A stretch of DNA of 64,000 bases, from NCBI GenBank assembly GCA_017940255.1, contig JAGAZB010000048.1, positions 62,001-126,000 on the forward strand. The letters are read 5' to 3'. A model generated the notes under the pieces. The model was not told the DNA's origin. It saw only the letters and a program-made list of their open reading frames with translations, and searched no databases. A program made the translations under genes and the position numbers. The stretch is from Treponema sp. (GTDB lineage Bacteria; Spirochaetota; Spirochaetia; Treponematales; Treponemataceae). This document shows, piece after piece, positions 34,931-44,145 of the stretch (positions are counted from its first letter, which is position 1; the number at the start of each line of letters is the position of its first letter).

Positions 34931-35710
34931 TTATTTACGAACAATAATAACCTGCTCTGATTCAAAGTATTCATCAGAGAAGTCTACGTTCTTTTTTCTT
35001 TCTTCTGTAACAGACATACCTGCTGCAATAAAGTCGATTGTTCCAGACTGAAGGGCTGGAATCAGGCTGTCAAATGCCATATCTACAACTTCAAGACTTC
35101 CTTCTGCCTTAGAAGCAATTCTCTGTCCCATAGAAATATCGAAACCAACAATATCCTTGCCGTTTACATATTCAAAAGGTGGGAATGTAGCGTTTGTTCC
35201 TAGTTTAATTTTCTTTGAACCAGAAGAAGCAATAGCTTCAGGAATTGTAATATTTCCATCAGCTGGCATAAATGCGTTTACAAGTGCTTCATAATCACCA
35301 TTTGATTTCATTTCTGCAATTACAGCATTAATATTTTCAAGAAGTGTGCTGTTTCCTTTTTTTACAGCAATTGCATAAGCTTCTTTGTTATCAGCAAAAG
35401 TCTGATCATGAATAATCTTTAATTCAGGATTTCTGGCAACAATCTGTTTTGCTGGAAGTTCATCAAGAACAACTGCATCAAGGGCACCGCTCTTCAAATC
35501 CAAAGCAGCATCAATTCCGCTCTTGAAAGAAGAAATTTTTGCATTTTCAACATTTTCCTGAACATAAAGTTCACCTGTAGTTCCGCTCTGAACACCAATC
35601 TTTTTTCCAGGCAAATCTGCAGCTGAATTAATTACAACAGTTTCTTTAGCACAAGAAACAAATACTGTAGCAGCAATCAGAGCCGCAATCAAAGTCTTCA
35701 TTTTTTTCAT
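34931..35710 (-). CDS. Amino acid ABC transporter substrate-binding lipoprotein, circularly permuted
   Basis: 259 residues from the ATG at 35710 (AGGAGA Shine-Dalgarno). A signal peptide ends in VFVSC (Cys20), so it is probably a lipoprotein. The family is SBP_bac_3, but the halves are swapped. Residues 28-145 (SAADLPGKKIGVQSGTTGE ... YAIAVKKGN ... MKSNGDYEALVNAF) correspond to what is normally the C-terminal half. After a linker (MPADGNITIPEAIASSGSKK) residues 168-259 (IKLGTNATFPPFEYVNG ... GMSVTEERKKNVDFSDEYF ... VIIVRK) correspond to the normal N-terminal half, and the protein ends there. Ligand-contact motifs of both halves are kept. It is first in an operon with permease and ATPase. Confidence 0.9.
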   Translation of the reverse strand: MKKMKTLIAALIAATVFVSCAKETVVINSAADLPGKKIGVQSGTTGELYVQENVENAKISSFKSGIDAALDLKSGALDAVVLDELPAKQIVARNPELKIIHDQTFADNKEAYAIAVKKGNSTLLENINAVIAEMKSNGDYEALVNAFMPADGNITIPEAIASSGSKKIKLGTNATFPPFEYVNGKDIVGFDISMGQRIASKAEGSLEVVDMAFDSLIPALQSGTIDFIAAGMSVTEERKKNVDFSDEYFESEQVIIVRK

Positions 35711-35761
35711 ATTAGTCTCCTGACAAGGCACCCTGAGGCGCGAAAATAATAAATATTCACT

Positions 35762-35790
35762 ATACTATCAATATTTACATATTTATGCAA
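35762..35790 (-). promoter_or_regulatory. Promoter of the amino acid ABC operon
   Basis: On the minus strand TTGCAT (35790-35785), a 17-bp spacer and TAGTAT (35767-35762) precede the binding-protein ATG by about 50 nt. GGCGCGA occurs on both sides of the promoter (near 35737 and 35796), possibly a binding site. Confidence 0.55.
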
Positions 35791-35886
35791 TTACTGGCGC
35801 GATTAATGTAAAATTATTCATTTTTTATAGAAATTGACTTTGTTGTTTCGGAGAGAACTACTGCAGCAAAAATAGAAGTGAGGCAT

Positions 35887-35924
35887 AAAAAAAATGAGTT
35901 GCGAAAAGCGCAACTCATTTTTTT
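35887..35924. terminator. Intrinsic terminator downstream of glgP
   Basis: AAAAAATGAGTTGCG-aaaag-CGCAACTCATTTTTT forms a long stem with U-runs in both directions. It lies 15 nt after the glgP stop. Confidence 0.9.
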
Positions 35925-35938
35925 AGGGAAAGTCTAAT

Positions 35939-38392
35939 CTACTTTGTCTTTACTACCACTTTATTCAAGTGCCAGATATCGCGAACGTAATCTTCGATTG
36001 TACGGTCAGAAGAGAACTTGCCGGCATTTGCAATATTCTTGAGCGCCATCTTTGCCCAGCCCTTCTTATCGCCGTAAGCTTCTGCAATACGCTCACGAGC
36101 CTTGCTGTAAGAATCAAAGTCGGCAAGAACGTAGTAAACATCAGGACGCTGACCTTCAACACCATAAACCAGAGAATCATGAAGTTCTTTGAAAAGCTGA
36201 TGTGTAGGATCGTAAGTGCCGTCTACAAGCTGTTCTACAACTTTTGCAAGAGCAGGATTGCAGTCCAGATATTCCTGTGGATTGTAAGAGTGATCTGCTT
36301 CCATCTTCTTAATTTCTTCTGTAAGAAGACCGAATACAAAGCCGTTTTCTTTTCCTGCTTCTTCAAAGATTTCGATATTTGCACCATCCATAGTACCCAA
36401 AGTGAGGGCACCATTGAGCATGAACTTCATGTTTGAAGTTCCCGAAGCTTCAAGTCCGGCTGTAGAAATCTGCTCTGAAACATCTGCTGCAGGGAAGATT
36501 TTTTCTGCTACAGATACACGGTAGTTTTCTACGAATACAACACGAATCTTTCCGCGAACTCGGCGGTCGTTGTTTATTCTTTCGGCAACTGTGTTAATCA
36601 ATTTGATAATAGACTTTGCACGGCGGTAACCAGAAGCAGCCTTTGCACCAAAAATAAAGGTTCTTGCAGGAGGATTGTAAGATGGGTCCTCTACAAGACG
36701 ATTATAAATGTACATTACGTGCAGAATATTCAAAAGCTGACGTTTATACTCATGAAGTCGCTTTACCTGAACATCAAAAATGCTCTCTGGGTCAAGGAAT
36801 TCATTCTGAGTATGCTTGAGGTAATCTGCCAGAGCCTGTTTGTTTTCAGTTTTAATGCGGATAAGTTCATTAATTGAAGCATCATCGTCAATATACTTTT
36901 CCAAGCCCTTAAGCTGAGATAAATCTTTTTCCCAGCCATGACCAATACGGTCTGTAATGAATTTTGCAAGCTGAGGGTTTGCGTTCAAAAGCCAGCGGCG
37001 CTGTGTAATACCGTTTGTCTTATTATTGAACTTTTCTGGGTAAAGTGCGTACCAGTCTTTAAGCTCTGCAGTTTTAAGAAGTTCTGTATGAAGGGCAGCT
37101 ACACCGTTTACGCTGAAGCAGGCATGAATAGCCATCCAAGCCATGTAAACCATGTTGTTATGGATGATTGCCATGTGCTCGTGCTTGTAGTAGTCGTTAG
37201 GGAACTTCTGGCGAAGTTCAATTACAAGGCGGCGGTTAATTTCTTCTACAATCTGATAAATACGTGGAAGAAGTCCCTGGAAAATTGAAATTGGCCATTT
37301 TTCCAATGCTTCTGCCAAAATTGTATGGTTTGTATAAGCAAAAGTATGAGTTACAACATCCCATGCTTCATCCCAGCCTACATTGTATTCATCCAAAAGA
37401 ATGCGCATAAGTTCAGGAATTGCAACTACAGGGTGAGTATCATTCAACTGAATTACATGAAGTTCTGCGAACTTGCTGAAGTCTGTTCCGTGGTCTGCAA
37501 CATAGTGGCGAACCAGATCCTGCAAAGAAGCAGAACTGAAGAAATACTGCTGCTTAAGGCGGAGAGCTTTTCCACTAGGGCCGTTATCATTTGGATAGAG
37601 AACGCGGCTAATGTTTTCGGCACTGTTCTGGCGTTCAACGGCACGGTTATAATCCATGTTATTAAAAAGCTGGAGATCAAATCCGTTTGGAGATGAAGCC
37701 TGCCAGAGGCGGAGTGTGTTTACAGTCTTTGTGTCATAACCAATAATTGGCATATCATAAGGAGTTGCAGTAACTTCTTCAGCATTTTCCAGATAGAAGC
37801 GTGGCTGTCCGTCTGGAGTTTTTCCATAAGCAATGTTACCACCAAATTTTACAGTAACAGCCAGGTCTGAACGTTTAATTTCCCAAGGATCGCGGTGAGC
37901 AAGCCACTTATCCGGATATTCAACCTGGTATCCGTCTTCAATCTTCTGTTCAAACATACCGTATTCATAGCGGATACCATAACCGTGTCCAGGATAGTCC
38001 AAAGTTGCAAGAGAATCCAGGAAGCAGGCAGCAAGGCGGCCAAGACCACCGTTTCCAAGTCCTGCATCTGGCTCTTCATCTTCAATCATATCAAAATCGA
38101 TATTCATGTCTTTAAGAACTTCTTTTACAGCGTCCTTAATGCCTGCATTTATAAGGTTGTTGCTTAAAGCTCGACCCATTAAGAATTCTGCAGAAAGATA
38201 ATAAAGCTGTTTTGTAGGCTTTTTTTCGTATTCTGCGCGGGTTGCCATCCAGTTTGGCATAATCATTTCCAATGCAGAAGCAGAAACTGCATCAAAAAGG
38301 TCATGTTTGTTAGCCTGAGTAATATCTTTTCCGTACTGACGTCTCAAACGTGCAGAAAGATTTTCCTTAAATTGTTCTTTGTTAAATTCCAT
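35939..38392 (-). CDS. glgP: Glycogen/maltodextrin phosphorylase
   Basis: 817 residues, usual length. It releases glucose-1-phosphate from alpha-1,4-glucans using phosphate and pyridoxal phosphate. Recognised parts: AYGIRYEYGMFEQKIEDGYQ-type region written here as GYGIRYEYGMFEQKIEDGYQ, DTHPVVAIPELMRILLDE, RLHEYKRQLLNILH, and the PLP-lysine motif EASGTSNMKFMLNGALTLGT. It lies 21 nt downstream of the debranching enzyme gene, so the two act and are transcribed together in glycogen breakdown. An AGAGGA Shine-Dalgarno precedes the ATG. Cytoplasmic. Confidence 0.96.
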   Translation of the reverse strand: MEFNKEQFKENLSARLRRQYGKDITQANKHDLFDAVSASALEMIMPNWMATRAEYEKKPTKQLYYLSAEFLMGRALSNNLINAGIKDAVKEVLKDMNIDFDMIEDEEPDAGLGNGGLGRLAACFLDSLATLDYPGHGYGIRYEYGMFEQKIEDGYQVEYPDKWLAHRDPWEIKRSDLAVTVKFGGNIAYGKTPDGQPRFYLENAEEVTATPYDMPIIGYDTKTVNTLRLWQASSPNGFDLQLFNNMDYNRAVERQNSAENISRVLYPNDNGPSGKALRLKQQYFFSSASLQDLVRHYVADHGTDFSKFAELHVIQLNDTHPVVAIPELMRILLDEYNVGWDEAWDVVTHTFAYTNHTILAEALEKWPISIFQGLLPRIYQIVEEINRRLVIELRQKFPNDYYKHEHMAIIHNNMVYMAWMAIHACFSVNGVAALHTELLKTAELKDWYALYPEKFNNKTNGITQRRWLLNANPQLAKFITDRIGHGWEKDLSQLKGLEKYIDDDASINELIRIKTENKQALADYLKHTQNEFLDPESIFDVQVKRLHEYKRQLLNILHVMYIYNRLVEDPSYNPPARTFIFGAKAASGYRRAKSIIKLINTVAERINNDRRVRGKIRVVFVENYRVSVAEKIFPAADVSEQISTAGLEASGTSNMKFMLNGALTLGTMDGANIEIFEEAGKENGFVFGLLTEEIKKMEADHSYNPQEYLDCNPALAKVVEQLVDGTYDPTHQLFKELHDSLVYGVEGQRPDVYYVLADFDSYSKARERIAEAYGDKKGWAKMALKNIANAGKFSSDRTIEDYVRDIWHLNKVVVKTK

Positions 38393-38413
38393 ACAAATCC
38401 TCTTGTAAATAAT

Positions 38414-40543
38414 TTATTTGCTCATAAGAATAACCGTGCTTCCAGAAATCAGCACATAACGAAGCTGTCCCTGCAACGATTCTTCTTTCCCACTTTCCAA
38501 TATATCTTCAGGGGCATCAAAAGAAGTATCCGCAACGCGATACCATTTTTTTCCACCCGATAAAGCCGGTAATGAAATTGTTAAATCATAAATATCCATA
38601 TTGCTTGCAATATAGAAATCATTATCTAAGCCAAGTCCGTTCAGGCGGAAGGCCAGGAATTTTCCAGTCTTACCCCAATCAGGGACCTTTCCATTAACAT
38701 CATACCACGAAACTTCTGGAATTGCACCTTTCTCATAATCATCACGGAAGAAAGAAATTCTGCGGAAAACAGGATGATCAAGACGCAATTTAATAAGACG
38801 AGAAGTAAACTGAACAAGACCTGCATTTTTTTCTGCAAGATTCCAGTTGAACCAGGCAAGTTCATTGTCCTGGCAGTAAGCATTATTGTTACCGTGCTGA
38901 GTGCGGCGCATTTCATCACCGCCCAGAAGCATTGGCACTCCCTGCGAAACAAAAAGATAAAGCAGGAAGTTTTTAATCTTTTTAATACGGATATTTTCTA
39001 TTTTTGGATTTGTGCATTCGCCTTCAAAACCGTGGTTGTAACTTAAGTTATCATCACTACCATCGCGGTTATTTTCGCCATTTTCTTCGTTATGCTTGTA
39101 GTTATAACTTACCAGGTCGTTGAGAGTAAAACCATCGTGTGCGGTAATAAAGTTAATGGAAGCAAGAGGTGAACGGCCATCATGATTGTAGCAGTCTGAA
39201 CTACCACAAAGGCGGGTTGCAGCGGCAGTGGCAGTTTTTTCATCACCACGCATAAAACGGCGGATATCATCACGGAAGCGGCCATTCCATTCGCTCCAGC
39301 GGTTATTTTCGCCTGCAGGAAAGCCCCCCAGCTGATAAAGCCCTGCACAATCCCATGGTTCAGCAATAATCTTTGTTTTAGAAAGAATCGGGTCAACATT
39401 GATTGCTGTAGTTATTGGCGGCAGAGCCGGAATGGAACCGTTAGCATTACGAGTTAATATAGAAGCTAAATCAAAACGGAAACCGTCTACATGCATTTGG
39501 GTTACCCAATAACGCAGGCTGTCCAAAATAAATTCATAAGCAACAGGATGATTACAATTTACGCTGTTTCCACATCCGCTGAAGTTCATGTAATATTCTT
39601 TATCATTTGGAGGAAGAGAATAGTACACATCATTTTGAATTCCACGGAACTCAAAAGTATAACCACGCTCGTTTCCTTCGGCAGTGTGATTATAAACAAC
39701 ATCCAGAATTACTTCTATTCCAGCCTTGTGCAGCTCTTTCACCATCTGCTTAAATTCACGAACCGCGCCTCCAGGAGAACGGTCTGAAGAATAAGAAGTT
39801 TTTGGCGCAAAAAAGCCGATTGTACTATAGCCCCAGTAATTTACAAGCTGCTCGCCGGTTCGCGGGTTTGAATTGCCGTTTTCGTTTTCATCAAACTCAA
39901 AAACAGGAAGCAGTTCAACTGCGGTAATACCAAGTTTTTTAAGATATTCAATTTTCTGAGTAAAGCCCTTGTAGGTTCCGGCAATTTCGCGAGCTACGCC
40001 AGAACTTTCTGAAGCAGTAAAACCTTTTAGATGAGTTTCATAAATAACACTTTCGCCAAGAGGACGATTAAGAGGTCTGTCTCCTTCCCAATCAAAGTCC
40101 TCATCCTGTACAACGACACATTTTGGAAAATCTGATAAATCTTGAACTTCCCCACCCTGATTCGCTGTAAAACCAACAGAATGAAGATTGTTATATGAAC
40201 GGAAAACAGAACCGTTGGAGAAGGCTTTGGCGTATGGGTCAAAAAGATATTTATGGAAGTTAAAGCGCAAACCACGAGGAGGATTATAAGGTCCATCCAT
40301 TTTATAAAGATAAAGTGCGCCAGGTCCCAGCCCGCAAACAAGAATATGCCAGACCGAACCAGTTTTATTATGAACAGGATCAAGATCTATTACAGCAGAC
40401 GGCTTTTGGTCATATTCTGAATTAAAAAGAATAAGCTGAACACGGGTAGCATCCCTGCTGTAAATTGAAAAATTCACACCCTCTGAAGTGACTACGGCAC
40501 CGTATCCAAGGGGTAAACCATTTTGCACTTTTATATCAGCCAT
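38414..40543 (-). CDS. glgX: Glycogen debranching enzyme (GH13, isoamylase/GlgX-type)
   Basis: 709 residues. It cleaves alpha-1,6 branches of glycogen. An N-terminal CBM48-like domain (GLPLGYGAVVTSEGVNFSIY) precedes the GH13 barrel with VILDVVYNHTAEG, HVDGFRFDLASIL (nucleophile Asp), KIIAEPWDCAG (acid/base Glu) and NFITAHDGFTLNDL. The C-terminal beta domain is normal. First gene of the glgX-glgP unit and divergent from era. Confidence 0.94.
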   Translation of the reverse strand: MADIKVQNGLPLGYGAVVTSEGVNFSIYSRDATRVQLILFNSEYDQKPSAVIDLDPVHNKTGSVWHILVCGLGPGALYLYKMDGPYNPPRGLRFNFHKYLFDPYAKAFSNGSVFRSYNNLHSVGFTANQGGEVQDLSDFPKCVVVQDEDFDWEGDRPLNRPLGESVIYETHLKGFTASESSGVAREIAGTYKGFTQKIEYLKKLGITAVELLPVFEFDENENGNSNPRTGEQLVNYWGYSTIGFFAPKTSYSSDRSPGGAVREFKQMVKELHKAGIEVILDVVYNHTAEGNERGYTFEFRGIQNDVYYSLPPNDKEYYMNFSGCGNSVNCNHPVAYEFILDSLRYWVTQMHVDGFRFDLASILTRNANGSIPALPPITTAINVDPILSKTKIIAEPWDCAGLYQLGGFPAGENNRWSEWNGRFRDDIRRFMRGDEKTATAAATRLCGSSDCYNHDGRSPLASINFITAHDGFTLNDLVSYNYKHNEENGENNRDGSDDNLSYNHGFEGECTNPKIENIRIKKIKNFLLYLFVSQGVPMLLGGDEMRRTQHGNNNAYCQDNELAWFNWNLAEKNAGLVQFTSRLIKLRLDHPVFRRISFFRDDYEKGAIPEVSWYDVNGKVPDWGKTGKFLAFRLNGLGLDNDFYIASNMDIYDLTISLPALSGGKKWYRVADTSFDAPEDILESGKEESLQGQLRYVLISGSTVILMSK

Positions 40544-40653
40544 AATTAAATTATTTTACCACAGGTATTTTCAGAAATCCACAAGAAAAATATGCTTTTT
40601 GCAGCAGTTCTTTAGGTTGTTTTTGCCGCAGTGTGATGATATAATTTTGCATA

Positions 40654-41541
40654 ATGAAAACCGCTGTAGTTGCAATTATTGGTCGTCCTTCTGCCGGAAA
40701 ATCTACTTTTTTGAACACCGCATGTCAGGAGCCAGTTAGTATAGTTTCCCCAATTCCTCAGACCACCCGCAATGCCATTAAGGGCTTTGTAAACACATCT
40801 CTTGGGCAGCTTATTTTTATAGATACACCAGGCTATCACGATTCAGAAAAAAAACTGAACCTGCGCCTGAGAAACGTTACCGAAAGTCAGTTGGAAGGAA
40901 TAGACTGCGTACTTTACGTTATAGATTCTACCCGCGCCACTGGTGAAGAAGAAGTGCATACAGCTGAATTAATAAAGGACATGCAGGACAAGGTGGTTGT
41001 TGCAATCAATAAAACTGATTTAAAAACAAGCCGTCCTCAGGAAATCCGCACTTTTATTGCAGCGAACCTTCCACAGGTGCCAGCCGAACGTATTTTTGAA
41101 ATGTCGGCCGAAAAAGATCAGGGCATAAACGAAGTTCTTAAAGGGCTCTACGATATTTCTCCGGAAGGGGAGCCGATTTATGACGAAGAAATGTATACCG
41201 ACCAGGATTTGCGCTTCCGAGTGTGCGAAGTTATCCGAGGAGAAGCCATAAACCGGCTTTCCGACGAAATTCCTCATGCCGTATATGTGGATGTTGCAGA
41301 TATTGAACACAGAAACGAAGGTAAAAAGCTTTGGATTCGGGCATTTTTGTGCGTTGAACGTGAAAGTCAGAAAGGAATTGTAATAGGAAAAGGGGCTTCA
41401 AAAATCAAAGAAATAAGAAGTGCCGCCTTGCGCAAACTGAACGAAATATACATACAGAAAATTGAGCTTGATTTGCAGGTCAAGGTAGACAAAAACTGGA
41501 GACAGAGAGATTTCACTCTGAACAGGCTGATTCCACAGTAA
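40654..41541 (+). CDS. era: GTPase Era, ribosome assembly factor
   Basis: 295 residues. G1 GRPSAGKST (10-18), G3 DTPG (57-60), G4 NKTD, and a C-terminal KH domain with VIGKGASKIKEIR. Era binds the 3' end of 16S rRNA and acts in 30S maturation. An extended -10 (TGA-TATAAT, 40637-40645) is 8 nt before the ATG, with no Shine-Dalgarno, so it may be leaderless or nearly so. The HD-GYP gene follows after 9 nt. Confidence 0.95.
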   Translation: MKTAVVAIIGRPSAGKSTFLNTACQEPVSIVSPIPQTTRNAIKGFVNTSLGQLIFIDTPGYHDSEKKLNLRLRNVTESQLEGIDCVLYVIDSTRATGEEEVHTAELIKDMQDKVVVAINKTDLKTSRPQEIRTFIAANLPQVPAERIFEMSAEKDQGINEVLKGLYDISPEGEPIYDEEMYTDQDLRFRVCEVIRGEAINRLSDEIPHAVYVDVADIEHRNEGKKLWIRAFLCVERESQKGIVIGKGASKIKEIRSAALRKLNEIYIQKIELDLQVKVDKNWRQRDFTLNRLIPQ

Positions 41542-41550
41542 GGCGGGCAC

Positions 41551-42945
41551 ATGAATGATTTAGACACTTTAAAAACTCAACTTTATCCTGTACTTTCTTC
41601 TGGTGCCTTAATCCGCATAGCTGGTCGTGTACTCCTTCACATAAACAAAGAAATTGTTCGCCACACAGAGCGAACCTCATATCTGGTAATGAAAATTGCC
41701 CATGCCTATAAACTGCCTGAACGGGGAAGCATACGAAACCTTGTTTTTCTTTCACTCTTCCATACAATCGGGTTTTTCCGAGAAGACATGTTCTTTAACT
41801 ATTCTCCTTATTCAAATGACATAGATTACCTTTCAGACACTCTGGAAGTAAAAAGCAAGTATATGTTCGGCTGTTTTTATCTGGAATTTATGACGCCTAT
41901 CAAAGATGATGCCATGGCTCTGGATGATTTTAACAGCGGCTATAATAAAGACATAAAAAACTACCTTTATCAGGAAACATATAAATCAATAATAAATCTC
42001 TGCGCCCGAGTAAGCGATTTTGTAAACAGATACCCGGACAAGCCTCTTCCAGATGATTTGAATGACCTGGCTCCAGGAAAACTTGATCCGGAAGTTATAG
42101 GTATTTTTTCAGGGCTGAATAAAAACCATGAACTGGAAGACTGCATCCGCGACGAAGGATATCTTGAAGAATTATATGATTTTATAAACAAAATGCAGTT
42201 TTCTGAGGAAGACAACAAAACTCTGGAAAAACTTTTAATTTACCTTCTGGACTTCAAAAGTACAGTAACAATGAGTCATTCAATCAATACTTCTTGTTAC
42301 GCACTCGCCCTTGGACTCAGAAAAGATCTTACCTCTGAACAACTTTCAAAACTTTTTACAAGTGCAGTTCTTCATGACATTGGAAAAATTGTTACTCCTC
42401 AGCGTATTTTGGAATATCCGGGGAAACTTTCTCCAGAAGATATGGGTATTATGCGCTACCATGTAAATCACTCAAAAAGAATTCTAAAAGGTTTGGTACC
42501 AGAAGAAATCCTTGATAATGTATTCCGTCACCATGAAAAATTAAACGGAAGCGGTTATCCTCAGCATCTTACGGCATCTGAACTGAATCTGACACAAAGA
42601 ATTCTGACAATTGCTGATATAACAAGTGCCCTTTGTGACAGCCGAAGCTACAAAGGCAAGTTTTCCAAAGAAAAAGTTCTTTCAATAATGAGGGAAATGA
42701 CAGACAAGAGGGAACTTGACGGAGAACTGATGAACATTCTGGAAAATGAATTTGATATAATTCATGAAGAAATGCCGGTTCTGCAAAGCTTTATGCGGGT
42801 TGATTTTAGTAAAGTTATCGGCAAATACAACGAATACATTCTTCACCTCAGCTCCCCTACAGCAGCTTCTGGCGATTTGGATGATATTGAAGAACCGGAA
42901 GATTTGGAAGAGCTGGAAACTTTAGAAGACTTAGAAGAATTGTAG
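41551..42945 (+). CDS. HD-GYP domain protein, probable cyclic-di-GMP phosphodiesterase
   Basis: 464 residues. An N-terminal region (~20-110) looks like a degenerate HD fold (FLSLFHTIGFFRED). The C-terminal HD-GYP domain has VLHDIGKIVTPQRIL, a further metal His in YHVNHSKRIL, and FRHHEKLNGSGYP (the HHE and GYP signature), then TIADITSALCDSR. These residues suggest an active c-di-GMP hydrolase. The C-terminal ~20 residues are extremely acidic (EEPEDLEELETLEDLEEL). It is co-transcribed with era. Confidence 0.85.
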   Translation: MNDLDTLKTQLYPVLSSGALIRIAGRVLLHINKEIVRHTERTSYLVMKIAHAYKLPERGSIRNLVFLSLFHTIGFFREDMFFNYSPYSNDIDYLSDTLEVKSKYMFGCFYLEFMTPIKDDAMALDDFNSGYNKDIKNYLYQETYKSIINLCARVSDFVNRYPDKPLPDDLNDLAPGKLDPEVIGIFSGLNKNHELEDCIRDEGYLEELYDFINKMQFSEEDNKTLEKLLIYLLDFKSTVTMSHSINTSCYALALGLRKDLTSEQLSKLFTSAVLHDIGKIVTPQRILEYPGKLSPEDMGIMRYHVNHSKRILKGLVPEEILDNVFRHHEKLNGSGYPQHLTASELNLTQRILTIADITSALCDSRSYKGKFSKEKVLSIMREMTDKRELDGELMNILENEFDIIHEEMPVLQSFMRVDFSKVIGKYNEYILHLSSPTAASGDLDDIEEPEDLEELETLEDLEEL

Positions 42946-43006
42946 AAATATATTATTTCCGCTATATTATTAATACCTTTTCAGATAATAATTTTGAGGT
43001 AAATAT

Positions 43007-44137
43007 ATGGCACTTGAATGTGGTATTGTCGGACTTCCTAACGTTGGAAAGTCTACTATTTTTTCGGCTTTGACTGCGGCGCCTGCTGCGGCAGAGAATT
43101 TTCCTTTCTGTACAATTGACCCGAACATCGGAATTGTTGATTTGCCGGACGAGCGTCTGGACTTTTTAGCTTCGATTCACAATCCAAAAAAGAAGACACC
43201 TGCAAGCGTAAAGTTTGTTGATATTGCAGGTTTGATTAAGGGAGCAAGTAACGGTGAAGGACTTGGAAACAAGTTCCTTGCAAATATCCGCGAATGTTCA
43301 GTAATTGCTCACGTTGTACGCTGCTTTGACAACCCTGATATTATGCACGTTCGCGACAATGCTAACGAGGCCGCTCCGATTGACCCTGAAAGCGATATTC
43401 TTACTATAAACTGGGAGCTCTGCCAGGCAGACTTGAACACAATTGAAGCCCGTCAGGATAAGGTTACCCGCGCCATCCGCTCCCTTGGAAAAGAAGAAGA
43501 AAAGAAGTACGCACCTTGGATTTCTGCCGTTGCAAAAATTAAGCCCCTGCTCCAGGACGGAAAATGCGCCCGCACAGCAGACCTCACTGATGACGAGCGA
43601 GCTGCCCTTTACGATATGTTCCTCCTCACAATGAAGCCAACAATTTATGTTGCAAACGTAGACGAAGATTCTATTGAAGCTCAGACAAATAAATATGTAG
43701 AAATTGTAAAGAAATATGCTGATGAAGAACACAGCGAAGTTGTTGTAATCTGCGGTAAGTTCGAAGCAGACCTTGCAGAAATCACTGACCCTGCCGACCG
43801 CAAAGACTTTATGGACAGCGTTGGTCTTAAGGAAAGCGGACTTGCAACTCTTGCCCGCAAGACCTATCACCTTATGGGACTGCGCACCTTCTTTACAGGC
43901 GGACCTGATGAATGCCGCGCCTGGACAATTCACGCTGGCGACAAGGCTCCACGCGCAGCCGGCGTAATTCACACAGACTTTGAGAAGGGCTTTATCAAGG
44001 CCGAAGCCTACACTATCGACGACCTGCGCCAGTACAAGGACGAAGCTGCAATTAAGGCAGCCGGCAAGTACCGCCAGGAAGGTAAAGAATACGTTGTTCA
44101 GGACGGAGACGTGCTGTTCTTTAAATTCAATGTATAG
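43007..44137 (+). CDS. ychF: Redox-regulated ATPase YchF (Obg-type GTPase family)
   Basis: 376 residues, normal length. G1 is [14 protein letters not shown], switch region [20 protein letters not shown]3 [17 protein letters not shown], and the coiled-coil insertion is in the middle. The NVDE-type G4 (YVANVDED) explains its preference for ATP. The C-terminal TGS domain is [14 protein letters not shown] ... [14 protein letters not shown]. It acts on or near the ribosome and in stress response. A GAGGT Shine-Dalgarno is present. The permease gene follows after 8 nt. Confidence 0.96.
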   Translation: MALECGIVGLPNVGKSTIFSALTAAPAAAENFPFCTIDPNIGIVDLPDERLDFLASIHNPKKKTPASVKFVDIAGLIKGASNGEGLGNKFLANIRECSVIAHVVRCFDNPDIMHVRDNANEAAPIDPESDILTINWELCQADLNTIEARQDKVTRAIRSLGKEEEKKYAPWISAVAKIKPLLQDGKCARTADLTDDERAALYDMFLLTMKPTIYVANVDEDSIEAQTNKYVEIVKKYADEEHSEVVVICGKFEADLAEITDPADRKDFMDSVGLKESGLATLARKTYHLMGLRTFFTGGPDECRAWTIHAGDKAPRAAGVIHTDFEKGFIKAEAYTIDDLRQYKDEAAIKAAGKYRQEGKEYVVQDGDVLFFKFNV

Positions 44138-44145
44138 GTGATTGT

